From positions 5,057,001 through 5,121,000 of the forward strand of contig NC_010334.1 in NCBI RefSeq assembly GCF_000019185.1: a stretch of DNA of 64,000 nt, in the 5' to 3' direction. Below, piece by piece: positions 45,412-53,973 of the stretch (the first letter of the stretch is position 1; the number at the start of each line of letters is the position of its first letter). Made by a program: the position numbers and the translations under genes. The stretch comes from Shewanella halifaxensis HAW-EB4. Its GTDB lineage: Bacteria; Pseudomonadota; Gammaproteobacteria; Enterobacterales; Shewanellaceae. A model generated the notes under the pieces. That model was not told where the DNA came from and did not search any database. It saw only the letters and a program-made list of their open reading frames with translations.

Positions 45412-46286
45412 TGCTCATCACCAATACTTGTATCACTAACAGCCTTGTCACCCACACTTCCAGTGCTAGCGGCTTGTAATATACCCGCTGCTATATCTCG
45501 CTCTTGCAGTAATCGCTCTAGGCTCGGCAAGTCGCTATCCCACTCAATCATGCTAGGGATTGCACCATGCTGCTGGATATAGGCCTTAAATCCCGCCCAT
45601 ACACTTGGGTCAACAGGATGATTATGGGCATCAAGCAGATAGTCTCCCTTATCGTGAAACCCCGCTAGGTGGATCTGCTTCACTCGTTCAACAGGGATCG
45701 CCTCCATAAAGGATTGCAACGACTGATCGAGATTAATGCTAGTGACGAACGCATTATTGATATCGAGCAGCAGGTAACAATCGGCTTCTTCGGCTATAGC
45801 AGCGATAAACTCCCCCTCGTTCAACTCGTTGTGTCGACAGCTCATATAGGTAGACACGTTTTCTAGCAGAATCCTTTCACCCATAAAGTCCTGAGTCTGC
45901 TTAATGCGTTGGCTGATATGCATCACCGCCTCTTGGGTGTAAGGCAATGGCAACAGGTCGGCAACTTTAAAGTCATCATTGCCAGAAAAGCTGGCATGCT
46001 CAGAATACCAATGGGCGCCACATTGCTCTTTCAAGGCTTTTATCTGTCGAAGGTAGTCAAAGTTAAGGGGACTAGGGCCACCAAGAGATAGGCCGACACT
46101 ATGGAAAACTAACTCAAAACGCTCACTTACGGCGTTGAGTAGGTACTGATTTAAGCCACCATCCACCAGCCAGTTATCAACCAATACCTCAAGCCAAGGT
46201 ATTTTAATGGCCTCATCGGCCAATAACTGCTGAACATGGGGAATACGCAAACCTATGCCCGCGCCCGCAATACTTGATGAAAGCAC
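45402..46286 (-). CDS. bufB: DUF692 multinuclear iron-dependent oxidase (MNIO), BufB-like
   Basis: A 294-residue TIM-barrel enzyme of the MbnB/BufB class, which oxidises cysteines in a precursor peptide to metal-binding heterocycles. Likely metal ligands are WYSEHASFSG (Glu, His), RILLENVSTYMSC (Glu), YLLLDINNAFVTS (Asp, Asn), KQIHLAGFHD (His) and SMIEWDSDLPSL (Glu, Asp). LEVLVDNWLVDGG and SVGLSLGGPSPLN are conserved N-terminal elements. It overlaps bufA by 1 base. The substrate should be the DUF2282 protein just upstream. Confidence 0.92.
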   Translation of the reverse strand: MLSSSIAGAGIGLRIPHVQQLLADEAIKIPWLEVLVDNWLVDGGLNQYLLNAVSERFELVFHSVGLSLGGPSPLNFDYLRQIKALKEQCGAHWYSEHASFSGNDDFKVADLLPLPYTQEAVMHISQRIKQTQDFMGERILLENVSTYMSCRHNELNEGEFIAAIAEEADCYLLLDINNAFVTSINLDQSLQSFMEAIPVERVKQIHLAGFHDKGDYLLDAHNHPVDPSVWAGFKAYIQQHGAIPSMIEWDSDLPSLERLLQERDIAAGILQAASTGSVGDKAVSDTSIGDEQCA

Positions 46287-46570
46287 TAACTTTTGGCCGG
46301 TTTAACAGCTTTAACTTCACCACCTGTTATCTTGTCGCAAGTTCCTGCTGGCACATAGATCCACTCGGTAGGCATATTGTCTTCTTTAGCCTGGCCTGCG
46401 CAGCCATGGCTACCATCTAAAGCTCCACAATCGTTAGCACCGGCTTTGGCTACACCAGCACATTTTTCCCATTCTTTGGGCTGTTCAGGTACAGCTTGTG
46501 CTCCCAGAGAAAGGCTGGCGGCAAGAATACCTGCGACGGTTACACCTACAGCTGTTTTAGTCGATTTCAT
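46286..46570 (-). CDS. bufA: DUF2282 bufferin precursor (BufA1-like RiPP)
   Basis: A 94-residue exported precursor. A signal peptide ends at AQA (residue 26). The mature part has four Cys at 37, 48, 57 and 78 in EKCAGVAKAGANDCG, HGCAGQAKED and VPAGTCDKITGG, the canonical bufferin 1 layout. In studied homologues the MNIO enzyme modifies core Cys residues and the product binds copper outside the cytoplasm. It is first in the operon bufA-bufB-bufC-sigma-anti-sigma. Confidence 0.93.
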   Translation of the reverse strand: MKSTKTAVGVTVAGILAASLSLGAQAVPEQPKEWEKCAGVAKAGANDCGALDGSHGCAGQAKEDNMPTEWIYVPAGTCDKITGGEVKAVKPAKS

Positions 46571-46609
46571 ATCAGAATGTCCTTTTGATTAATAAGATGT
46601 TCAATATCT

Positions 46610-46630
46610 ATAACGAATCAAAATCGTTAT
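46610..46630. promoter_or_regulatory. Inverted repeat upstream of the bufferin operon
   Basis: ATAACGA / TCGTTAT, 7-bp perfect arms with a 7-bp spacer, lies 40-60 bp before the bufA start. It could be part of the ECF promoter or a binding site for another regulator. It does not obviously match a known -35/-10 pair. Confidence 0.45.
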
Positions 46631-46664
46631 TGATTGCACCATGATCAAAATTAATTCTAGTCCA

Positions 46665-46690
46665 ATAAAAAGGCACGCTTATGCGTGCCT
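46665..46690 (-). terminator. Terminator after gltS
   Basis: Read on the minus strand, AGGCACGC / GCGTGCCT with a 4-nt loop is followed by TTTTTATT. It separates gltS from the bufferin operon promoter. Confidence 0.85.
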
Positions 46691-46712
46691 GATTTAAAGT
46701 GAAACTAAATTA

Positions 46713-47936
46713 CTACAAAATGAACTTGATATAGCCTTGCAGTACTACCAAGTTAACGATATCGATAAAGAAGGCACCGACAATCGGCACCACCATGAAG
46801 GCTTGTGGTGAAGGGCCATTTCGGGAAACCAGTGCGCCCATATTCATAACCGCTGTTGGCGTAGCCCCCATACCAAAACCACAATGCCCTCCAGCCATCA
46901 CGGCAGCATCATAATTTGAGCCCATCACTCTAAACGTAACAAAATAAGCAAAACAGGCCAAAACGACCGTCTGTACCATTAAGATGATCAATAGCGGAAT
47001 CGCGAGGTCAAAAATTTCCCATAGCTTTAAGCTCATTAACGCCATAGCAAGGAACAGAGATAAGGCGACTGTGCCTAAGATATCGACACATTCATTATTC
47101 ATCTTGTAACCGCGCGTCATCTCGGTGAAGTTAGTGATCATCACCCCGATAAATAGCGCATACACGAAGTCAGGCATCTTCAGCCAACTAATATCGAAAC
47201 TAGCGACTAAGTGCCCTACCCACTTAGCCCCAGCGACACAAAGCATGATGATAAACAGCGTTTCTAACACACTCTTAGCGGTGACATTATCGATCTCTAA
47301 CTGATCATAGGTTACTAGATCGGGGTGGTCTTTATGATGGTTACCACCGATACCATAAGAAGATTCCAGCTTATTCTTATCAATAAGCCTCTGTGCCACT
47401 GGGCCGCCGATGATACCGCCCATCACCAACCCAAATGTTGCGGCAGCCATGGCGAACTCTAGCGTATTCATGTTGTATTGCTCGGCAAACGTCTGCGACC
47501 AAGCAGCTCCAGTACCATGGCCACCAGATAGCGTGATAGAACCAGCAACTAATCCCATCAAGGGTTCTAAGCCTAATGCAGCCGCCAAACTCACACCCAC
47601 CGCATTTTGCAAGATGATGTAAATCGAGGCAATGCCAAGAAAAATAAAGACTTTTTTACCACCACGGGCAAGCAACCTGTAACTGGCGGCAAGGCCCACA
47701 GTGCTGAAGAACATCAGCATCAGCGTGTTTTGCATTGGCAAGGAAAACGCTAGTGTAATATTCTGAAAATGAAGAACAGTAATCACTGCTGCGACAACCA
47801 GGCCGCCGATAATGGGCTCTGGGATGTTATATTTTTTGAAAAAAGGAACGTGACGATTAACTGAGTGGCCGATAAACAATACCAAGATGGCGACCAAAAA
47901 CGATTCTAGTTCTCCGATTGAATATACAGTATTCAT
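46713..47936 (-). CDS. gltS: Sodium/glutamate symporter GltS
   Basis: A 407-residue polytopic transporter with about 10-12 transmembrane segments. The two opposed GltS pore signatures are SGGHGTGAAWSQTF near residue 135 and GHCGFGMGATPTAVMNM near residue 350. IPEPIIGGLVVA near residue 39 is also typical. It imports glutamate with Na+. Single gene with its own terminator. Confidence 0.95.
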   Translation of the reverse strand: MNTVYSIGELESFLVAILVLFIGHSVNRHVPFFKKYNIPEPIIGGLVVAAVITVLHFQNITLAFSLPMQNTLMLMFFSTVGLAASYRLLARGGKKVFIFLGIASIYIILQNAVGVSLAAALGLEPLMGLVAGSITLSGGHGTGAAWSQTFAEQYNMNTLEFAMAAATFGLVMGGIIGGPVAQRLIDKNKLESSYGIGGNHHKDHPDLVTYDQLEIDNVTAKSVLETLFIIMLCVAGAKWVGHLVASFDISWLKMPDFVYALFIGVMITNFTEMTRGYKMNNECVDILGTVALSLFLAMALMSLKLWEIFDLAIPLLIILMVQTVVLACFAYFVTFRVMGSNYDAAVMAGGHCGFGMGATPTAVMNMGALVSRNGPSPQAFMVVPIVGAFFIDIVNLVVLQGYIKFIL

Positions 47937-48087
47937 GAAACTCCTATCCGTTAGGTTTTGTAGTAAACAACCTACAAAACCAAAATTAGCCGGCTATTCT
48001 GGCATATTCATTAGGGTAAATAATATTAGCCGTGTCGGAATTATGGCATCTGGATCATGAAAAGTGACTTTTTGCGCAACAAACAAC

Positions 48088-48249
48088 CTATTCGCTGCCT
48101 ATTTGCTCAGAGTTTTCTGCTTCTAAAGCCTCCAACCGCGCTCTTTCTGCCTTAGAAATGTACTTAGGCTTGTTACTATTTTGCAGTTTAGCATTGGCTT
48201 TTTTAAGCTTGCTCATATGTTTTAAGGTGATCTTCTTAGTACGATTCAT
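48088..48249 (-). CDS. DUF2986-like small basic protein
   Basis: A 53-residue frame too short for standard ORF cut-offs. It reads MNRTKKITLKHMSKLKKAN and continues with KLQNSNKPKYISKAERARLE. This lysine-rich pattern matches DUF2986 proteins of Vibrio and Shewanella, which are about this size. It is probably cytoplasmic and may bind nucleic acid or ribosomes (inference from charge). It lies alone between gltS and the glycosyltransferase region. Confidence 0.75.
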   Translation of the reverse strand: MNRTKKITLKHMSKLKKANAKLQNSNKPKYISKAERARLEALEAENSEQIGSE

Positions 48250-48330
48250 GGGTTGATATCACAAGTGGTAAAAGCTAATTATAACGGACACGACGCATAA
48301 CGTCAGATAGATAGATATTAATTTATGGGG

Positions 48331-49074
48331 CTATTTAAATTGAATTCGACGACTAAGCATACGGTCCACTTCACGCTTAACTTTTAGCCCTAAACTCAAC
48401 TTTTTCTTAGCTGGCAGTATTCGTTCATCATTCAAACTACTATGGAGTAAGCTGTTTTTTCTGTTGATGATGTCATCTTGCGCACAAATTGCTGGCTGGA
48501 GCTGGTATGCGACCACTTTTTTTGAAGTAATCATCTCTTCAAACATAATCTTATCTATCGCCTCTATTGGCTGATATTGACGGATTTCAGACAATAATAG
48601 CCCAGCCATACGGCAACTAATGATATAGCCAGCGGTACCTAGATGCTTGCCTCGTAACTTAAAGAGTTCAGCACCTAGGGCCAACTTATGATTACCTAAA
48701 AATGTTCCTTTAGCGATATGATTAAACATCTCAACTTTAATCAACTCCGCTGTTTTAGGGATCCAGCTTTCTGAACATAAATAACGGCCTGCATCCTTAC
48801 CTAGATGAATGTCATCTTCGAAGATCGCGGTGTAGGGGATCGATTCATCAACTATTTGCTGTAGTAAGGCAACATGACTTAACAGGCAAGATAGCTCCCC
48901 TTTACTTAGGGTTGTATCTTGAGTCGCTATCTGCAGGCGAGTTGTTTCTGCTTCATTTAGATCCGGGGTTGTTGCATCAAAAAACTCAAACGGGATAGCT
49001 TGTGAAGAAAACTCTTGATTGATATGAGCTCGCCTTTTCTTTTCTGTTAGCAAGCTAATAACGAAACACTTCAT
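48331..49074 (-). CDS. Glycosyltransferase family 25 (LPS core type)
   Basis: A 247-residue GT25 enzyme. It starts KCFVISLLTEKKRRAHI, the family N-terminus, and has FEFFDATTPDL, LSKGELSCLLSHVALLQQIV and the acidic motif YTAIFEDDIHLG near residue 90. It likely adds a hexose to lipopolysaccharide core. It marks the left edge of the glycan region and faces away from the GT4 gene at 49297. Confidence 0.88.
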   Translation of the reverse strand: MKCFVISLLTEKKRRAHINQEFSSQAIPFEFFDATTPDLNEAETTRLQIATQDTTLSKGELSCLLSHVALLQQIVDESIPYTAIFEDDIHLGKDAGRYLCSESWIPKTAELIKVEMFNHIAKGTFLGNHKLALGAELFKLRGKHLGTAGYIISCRMAGLLLSEIRQYQPIEAIDKIMFEEMITSKKVVAYQLQPAICAQDDIINRKNSLLHSSLNDERILPAKKKLSLGLKVKREVDRMLSRRIQFK

Positions 49075-49296
49075 AATCTAGCAACCATAATTCAATAGAA
49101 TAATCTGCAAATGATTATAATCGAATGACAGCGTATTAAAAATCATAAAATACCGTCGAGACGGGTTAAGATAAGTCATAATAAACTTCGTTAATGCAAA
49201 GCTCACTAGCTTCAAGACACTATCTTTGCTTGTGCTTACGAGTCGCACATCTGATATTATCCACAACCTTAATAAAATGTCAGAGACAAATGCAGA

Positions 49297-50376
49297 ATGA
49301 AAAAGATTGCTATTTTTTGCCACAACTTTTATGCAAACGGAACAGTCAAAGTTGCGTTAACTCAAGCCGAGATTTTGCAAGAAGCAGGACAAGATGTGCA
49401 TCTTTTCGTTTTCGAGAATCAAGGCGACTTCCCCCCTCCCAAAAACATAACTATTCACTATGTTTTTGACTCACAGAAATCTCTGTCACTGGCGGCTCAA
49501 AAAAGAAGACTGCAACAGTGCATTCATAGTATCGAACAGAAAAATGGTAAGTTCTCGCTCTTCCTGAGCAATTCAACAGATTGTGATGTGGTCGTGGATG
49601 GATGCGACTTCGAGCCTTGTTACTATTTCTGCCATTGTGCACTTCAGCAAGAATTGATTATGGAGCTAAAACGCGGTCCGATTCACTTCTTACGCCGCTG
49701 GAAGAAAGCGAAAGCCTTAATAGGAAAGCGCATTATCACGGTATCAGAAGGCATCGCAACAGAGCTCAGAAGCACCCGTTGGTTGAAGCCTCAAAGTGTA
49801 CAGGCCATATACAATCCATTTCGAATCGACGATATTAAAGCTAAAGCTATGGAAGAGGTTGACGGTCTGCCAAATGAGCCGTTTATGATCCATATTGGTC
49901 GTGTCACAAGGCAGAAGCGCCTAGATATCCTCTTTCAAACTTTGCATGCTATGCCGACAGCTCCTAGGTTAGTTTTGTTAACTAATCGACCAGAAAAGGC
50001 CCGTAAACTCGCAAGAAAATATGGCGTTGAAGACCGCATCATTACGCCCGGCTTTCAATCTAACCCTTATGCATGGATTGCACGTGCAAAGCTCATGCTA
50101 CTCAGCTCTGATTTTGAAGGTTTTGGGCTCGTTATCGCTGAGGCACTAATTTGTGGTACTCCAGTGGTCAGTACAGATTGCCCTCACGGACCGAGCGAAA
50201 TTTTAACAGGGGACCTAGCACAATACTTAGTTCCAAGGCGTCAGCCAGCTAAGCTAGCAGCAAAGGCCTTAGAATGTTTGGCTCATCCACCAGTACTTAA
50301 CAATCCAGAGATATTTAAAGTGATTGATAGTCAATATGTTGCGGAGCAATATATAAACTTGGCTAACAATAAATAA
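49297..50376 (+). CDS. Glycosyltransferase family 4 (paralogue of the gene at 55862)
   Basis: A 359-residue GT-B enzyme. The C-terminal donor site is SSDFEGFGLVIAEALICGTP near residue 270, followed by VSTDCPHGPSEIL. Position-specific identity with the GT4 encoded at 55862-56947 is high from the middle onward (for example VVSTDCPHGP and LVPRR). The N-terminal acceptor domain is more divergent, with a Cys-rich stretch (DCDVVVDGCDFEPCYYFCHC) near residue 93. It is likely an LPS outer-core sugar transferase. Confidence 0.88.
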   Translation: MKKIAIFCHNFYANGTVKVALTQAEILQEAGQDVHLFVFENQGDFPPPKNITIHYVFDSQKSLSLAAQKRRLQQCIHSIEQKNGKFSLFLSNSTDCDVVVDGCDFEPCYYFCHCALQQELIMELKRGPIHFLRRWKKAKALIGKRIITVSEGIATELRSTRWLKPQSVQAIYNPFRIDDIKAKAMEEVDGLPNEPFMIHIGRVTRQKRLDILFQTLHAMPTAPRLVLLTNRPEKARKLARKYGVEDRIITPGFQSNPYAWIARAKLMLLSSDFEGFGLVIAEALICGTPVVSTDCPHGPSEILTGDLAQYLVPRRQPAKLAAKALECLAHPPVLNNPEIFKVIDSQYVAEQYINLANNK

Positions 50377-50674
50377 TTGTAACGCCATTATCCCAGCTTT
50401 AAATCTTTCTGAATAAATAATATGACTTACTATAAAAGAGCAAATTAATAGCCTATATTTGCACCATGACTGTAAATTAAATAACGAAAAAATGTTATGC
50501 GCAAGTAACTTTAATCGGGAGGGTATCAAAAACCACTGTTGAGCATAATTTACACTATATTTTATCTGGTATTTAATTATAATATCGCCCCTTAAATATT
50601 CTTTCGTATTCGCACTCTTTAAAACATAAAAGAGCACTTATCATCTACCCCATTGTTAAACTTTATATACCTCT
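50377..50674. other. AT-rich gap in the glycan region
   Basis: 298 bp of visibly AT-rich DNA between two plus-strand glycosyltransferase genes. A minus-strand frame here overlaps the end of the GT4 gene and has no family features. No JUMPstart/ops element or terminator was recognised. Confidence 0.4.
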
Positions 50675-51442
50675 ATGAAAAAACACCGGTTATCCGTTAT
50701 TTTAATTACTAAAAACGAAGCAGATCGTGTTGAGGCTTGCTTAAAATCTATCGTAGATTTAGCAGATCAAATTATCGTACTCGACAGTGGCTCAACCGAT
50801 GAGACGGTCAGTATCTGTAAGCAGTACACCAACGACATCAGCATCACCGATTGGCCAGGATTTGGTAAGCAGAAGCAGCGCGCACTAGATAAAGCAACTT
50901 GTGACTGGGTACTATCTATTGATGCCGATGAAGCATTAGATGATGAGATGAAGCAGGCTATAACTAATTTGTTGTCACAAGACTGCATCGAAGAAACCTC
51001 GTACCGCCTGCCTTGGGGGGTCACACTATATGGCACTACCCTAAAATATGGCCGAAGTGCACGCGCCGTATTGCGCCTTTTCCAAAGAGAAGGCTCTCGT
51101 TATACCCTCGATGAGGTGCACGAAACTGTGGTACCAGCTCCAGGAAAAACGGGTAAGCTTGGCGGACTATTGCTGCATTATACCCATAGAGATTACGGTC
51201 ACGGATTAAACAAAGCCGCTCAATATGCATGGCTCGGGTCACAAAAATATGCTCGTAAAGGAAAAAAATCTAAAGGGTTGTGGTTAGCTTTACTGCGCGG
51301 GATTTGGACCTTCTTCCATATCTACTTCATTCGTAGAGGCTTCTTAGATGGTAGCGTTGGCTTCATCGTTGCGATGACGTATGCACAAGTGAACTTTAAT
51401 AAATATGTTGGATTATGGTTGATTGAACAAAAGCGAAGCTAA
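50675..51442 (+). CDS. LPS-core glycosyltransferase family 2, WaaE/KdtX type
   Basis: A 255-residue GT2 enzyme. LSVILITKNEADRVEACLKS opens it, followed by IIVLDSGSTDETV and the metal motif VLSIDADEALDDEM near residue 90. TSYRLPWGVTLYGTTLKYG matches the WaaE/KdtX family, which adds a beta-linked glucose to inner-core heptose. KdtX genes usually neighbour kdtA, which here is 9 kb away, suggesting insertion of genes between them. Confidence 0.87.
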   Translation: MKKHRLSVILITKNEADRVEACLKSIVDLADQIIVLDSGSTDETVSICKQYTNDISITDWPGFGKQKQRALDKATCDWVLSIDADEALDDEMKQAITNLLSQDCIEETSYRLPWGVTLYGTTLKYGRSARAVLRLFQREGSRYTLDEVHETVVPAPGKTGKLGGLLLHYTHRDYGHGLNKAAQYAWLGSQKYARKGKKSKGLWLALLRGIWTFFHIYFIRRGFLDGSVGFIVAMTYAQVNFNKYVGLWLIEQKRS

Positions 51443-51498
51443 TTAGCGTTCAGTAGAAAGTCAGACATAACATCATGAATAAATTAAGGTAGTTAAAT

Positions 51499-52464
51499 AT
51501 GATTGATTCAAATACACAATCATGGAAACAAAATTTAGATCAACTAAAACAACAGCATTCAGAAATCGCTAAATTAGTAGTAGGCAAGAAAGTCGCTTAT
51601 ATCGATATTCCCCTACATTATAATGTTGGTGATACATTAATCTATTTAGGAACTGAACAGTTTATTGATGATCACGAAGTTAACGTCATACACAGAGCAT
51701 TTCAAAAAAATATAAATCACAACAAGCTAAAACAGGCCGATGTTATCATGCTGCACGGTGGCGGCAACTTTGGTGACTTGTATCTAAAACACCAAAAGCT
51801 CAGAGAGTCTATTGTAAAGCAATATCCAGACAAACAGATAGTGCTGCTACCACAAACTATTTTCTTCAAGTCTAAAGCCGCTCAAGAGAAATCTGCGAAC
51901 ATTTTTAGCTCTCATCCTGATGTCACCATGTTAGTGAGAGATAAAAGATCCTACGAGATTGCCAAACATTTTAGCGATAAAGTGATGCTTATGCCCGATA
52001 TGGCACACAGCCTTCACCCTCTCGTTGATGCAAGAGAAGTGATCAATAAAGATACTCAAGTTAAAAGAGTATTAAATTTAAAACGCAAAGATATTGAGAG
52101 TAGTGGCACTAGCAATGAGTTCATCAAAAAAGAATTCGACTGGGTAAACATGCTAACGCTATCGGATCATATGCTACTTAAGTATTTCAAAAAGATGCAA
52201 AAACTGCCTATATTGAAATATAAATTAGCAAAAGATTGGAAGATTCAATCAGATGCATTGCTATTTACATCTTCGAACTATTTTCTACAACATGAACTCG
52301 TACACACCGATAGACTCCATGGCCTCATTTTATCGGTATTGCTAGGAAGGCAAGTCGTGATGGCAGATAACTCATACGGAAAAAATGGTGCGTATTATAA
52401 CCAATGGTTATCTAGCAACCCGCTTATCAGCATGAGTAATGAACAGCGAAAGCCAACAAAATAA
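51499..52464 (+). CDS. Polysaccharide pyruvyltransferase family protein
   Basis: A 321-residue protein with the PS_pyruv_trans pattern: IDIPLHYNVGDTLIYLGTEQ near residue 37, VIMLHGGGNFGDLY near residue 82 and VHTDRLHGLILSVLLG near residue 270. Members add pyruvate ketals from PEP to surface sugars, giving negative charge; some have other roles. It lies 56 bp after the WaaE-type gene on the same strand, probably co-transcribed. Confidence 0.87.
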   Translation: MIDSNTQSWKQNLDQLKQQHSEIAKLVVGKKVAYIDIPLHYNVGDTLIYLGTEQFIDDHEVNVIHRAFQKNINHNKLKQADVIMLHGGGNFGDLYLKHQKLRESIVKQYPDKQIVLLPQTIFFKSKAAQEKSANIFSSHPDVTMLVRDKRSYEIAKHFSDKVMLMPDMAHSLHPLVDAREVINKDTQVKRVLNLKRKDIESSGTSNEFIKKEFDWVNMLTLSDHMLLKYFKKMQKLPILKYKLAKDWKIQSDALLFTSSNYFLQHELVHTDRLHGLILSVLLGRQVVMADNSYGKNGAYYNQWLSSNPLISMSNEQRKPTK

Positions 52465-52507
52465 TCTAACTGCCTATTTTTAACACTGGGAATTTATAAA
52501 GTTATTT

Positions 52508-52744
52508 ATGATAGAAAATGATGATACGTTTAATAATTGGCCATCGCATAGGAAATCGTCGGTGACACTGCATAAAGTAAATAGCTACCAGAGATTGATC
52601 AATCGATTGATTGATGTAATCTGCCAACAAGCTCTAGAGTTTCCTCAGGGTAAAGTTGACAATGCGATATGCCTTTCTTTGGTGGTGTCGATGACACATT
52701 TTGGTCTAGATACATACGTAAAAGAAGTACAGTTACAATTCTAA
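52508..52744 (+). CDS. Small hypothetical protein in the glycan region
   Basis: A 78-residue frame lying 43 bp after the pyruvyltransferase gene. No family was recognised. The sequence has a polar start (MIENDDTFNNWPSHRKSS) and a helical end with VDNAICLSLVVSMTHFGLD. The ribosome site is weak. It could be a real small gene or the remnant of a lost one; base composition fits a coding fragment. Confidence 0.35.
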   Translation: MIENDDTFNNWPSHRKSSVTLHKVNSYQRLINRLIDVICQQALEFPQGKVDNAICLSLVVSMTHFGLDTYVKEVQLQF

Positions 52745-52859
52745 AACTATCAACTTATGATCATTAGCTTATAGCTTTATATTCCTATTGAAATATATGT
52801 AACGCTTTATAGAATGCATAAAATGCAAATGAATTTAAATTTTTATATGAGATTTGGAT

Positions 52860-53846
52860 ATGTCAGTATCAATAATAACCCCAATGTACAATGAAGAGAT
52901 AAATATAAAAAAGTGCTATAACTCTTTAATTAAACAAACGTATAAAAACTTTGAATGGATTATTATTGATGATGGTTCATCAGACAAAAGCATTGATATT
53001 GTAAATGATATCATTAGAGATCATTCTGACGAATTTACTATTAAGCTGACTTCTCAAGATAATAGCGGAATTTATTTATCTAGAAAAAACGCCTTAAAAC
53101 TAGCTAGTTATGATTATGTGATAAGATTGGATGCAGATGATAGTTTATCTAGTAATGCTTTAGCTGAGGCGTTAGGCAAAGTTAATAATGACTTTGACTT
53201 TATATCGTTTAGAAGTTCTTTAGTTTACAATGATAAAAAAGGTAATAGACAACTTAAAAAAGTAGACAGAGCCTCAAACTATATATTGAGTAGTACTGGT
53301 CTCGACGCTTTCTCACATTGCATATATGGCTGGGGTTGGTCTGCCAATGGATTAGTCAAAAAAAATACCTATCTATCAGCTTATAATGAAGTTGATAAAT
53401 ACTTGAAAGGTGAAAGAGTTAACTATGCAGATGAGTTGGTGTCAAGATTTATATATCTAAAATCTAAAAATGTTTGCATGTGTGATGGAATTTATTATTA
53501 TCATGACAACCCAAACTCATTAACAAGAAGTTTTGATGTAAAACTATGTGACAAACTTCGCGTGGCATTATATCTAAATAACTACATATCACATAACTTC
53601 AATTGTAAAAAGCTGAACTACCAGTCTACTAAAAATTTATTAAGAACATTTAGAACTGTTTATAAAAAATATAGTAGTTGGAAAAGCCTTTTATCTCCAA
53701 ATGATAAAAAGAGATGGAACCAAACACTCAACGAGGCAACAGAACAAATAAACCTCAATCTCAGTGATTTATTTAAAGACAAATGGCAAGAGATTAGACG
53801 TATGTTGGTTTGCTATTTAATTTTATTGAAGTACAAGCGTTTCTGA
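52860..53846 (+). CDS. Glycosyltransferase family 2, strongly AT-rich gene
   Basis: A 328-residue GT-A enzyme. SIITPMYNEEINIKKCYNSL opens it, followed by WIIIDDGSSDKSIDIV and the DxD-type motif VIRLDADDSL near residue 86. AYNEVDKYLKGERVNYADEL lies in the acceptor half. Codon use is heavily biased to A/T-ending codons (AAA, ATA, TTA), unlike the surrounding chromosome, so it looks horizontally acquired. The ATG at 52860 is preferred over TTG 52854. Sugar specificity unknown. Confidence 0.87.
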   Translation: MSVSIITPMYNEEINIKKCYNSLIKQTYKNFEWIIIDDGSSDKSIDIVNDIIRDHSDEFTIKLTSQDNSGIYLSRKNALKLASYDYVIRLDADDSLSSNALAEALGKVNNDFDFISFRSSLVYNDKKGNRQLKKVDRASNYILSSTGLDAFSHCIYGWGWSANGLVKKNTYLSAYNEVDKYLKGERVNYADELVSRFIYLKSKNVCMCDGIYYYHDNPNSLTRSFDVKLCDKLRVALYLNNYISHNFNCKKLNYQSTKNLLRTFRTVYKKYSSWKSLLSPNDKKRWNQTLNEATEQINLNLSDLFKDKWQEIRRMLVCYLILLKYKRF

Positions 53847-53973
53847 TATTTTACCTCGCCCTCAAGTGTGTTAAAAACTGCCATTCACAACTTAATCAAG
53901 GTATTCTCAAGCTGATAGCGACTGCACAAAGATGTAAAAGTCGCTCTCAATGACAGGATTGTGCACAACAAAG

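Noticed and set aside
49078..49323. 81-codon minus-strand frame before the GT4 gene
   Set aside because: It overlaps the GT4 start and probably just reflects AT-rich promoter DNA.
50269..50637. 122-codon minus-strand frame between glycosyltransferase genes
   Set aside because: It is composed of AT-rich intergenic sequence and overlaps the end of the GT4 gene; no ribosome site or family match.
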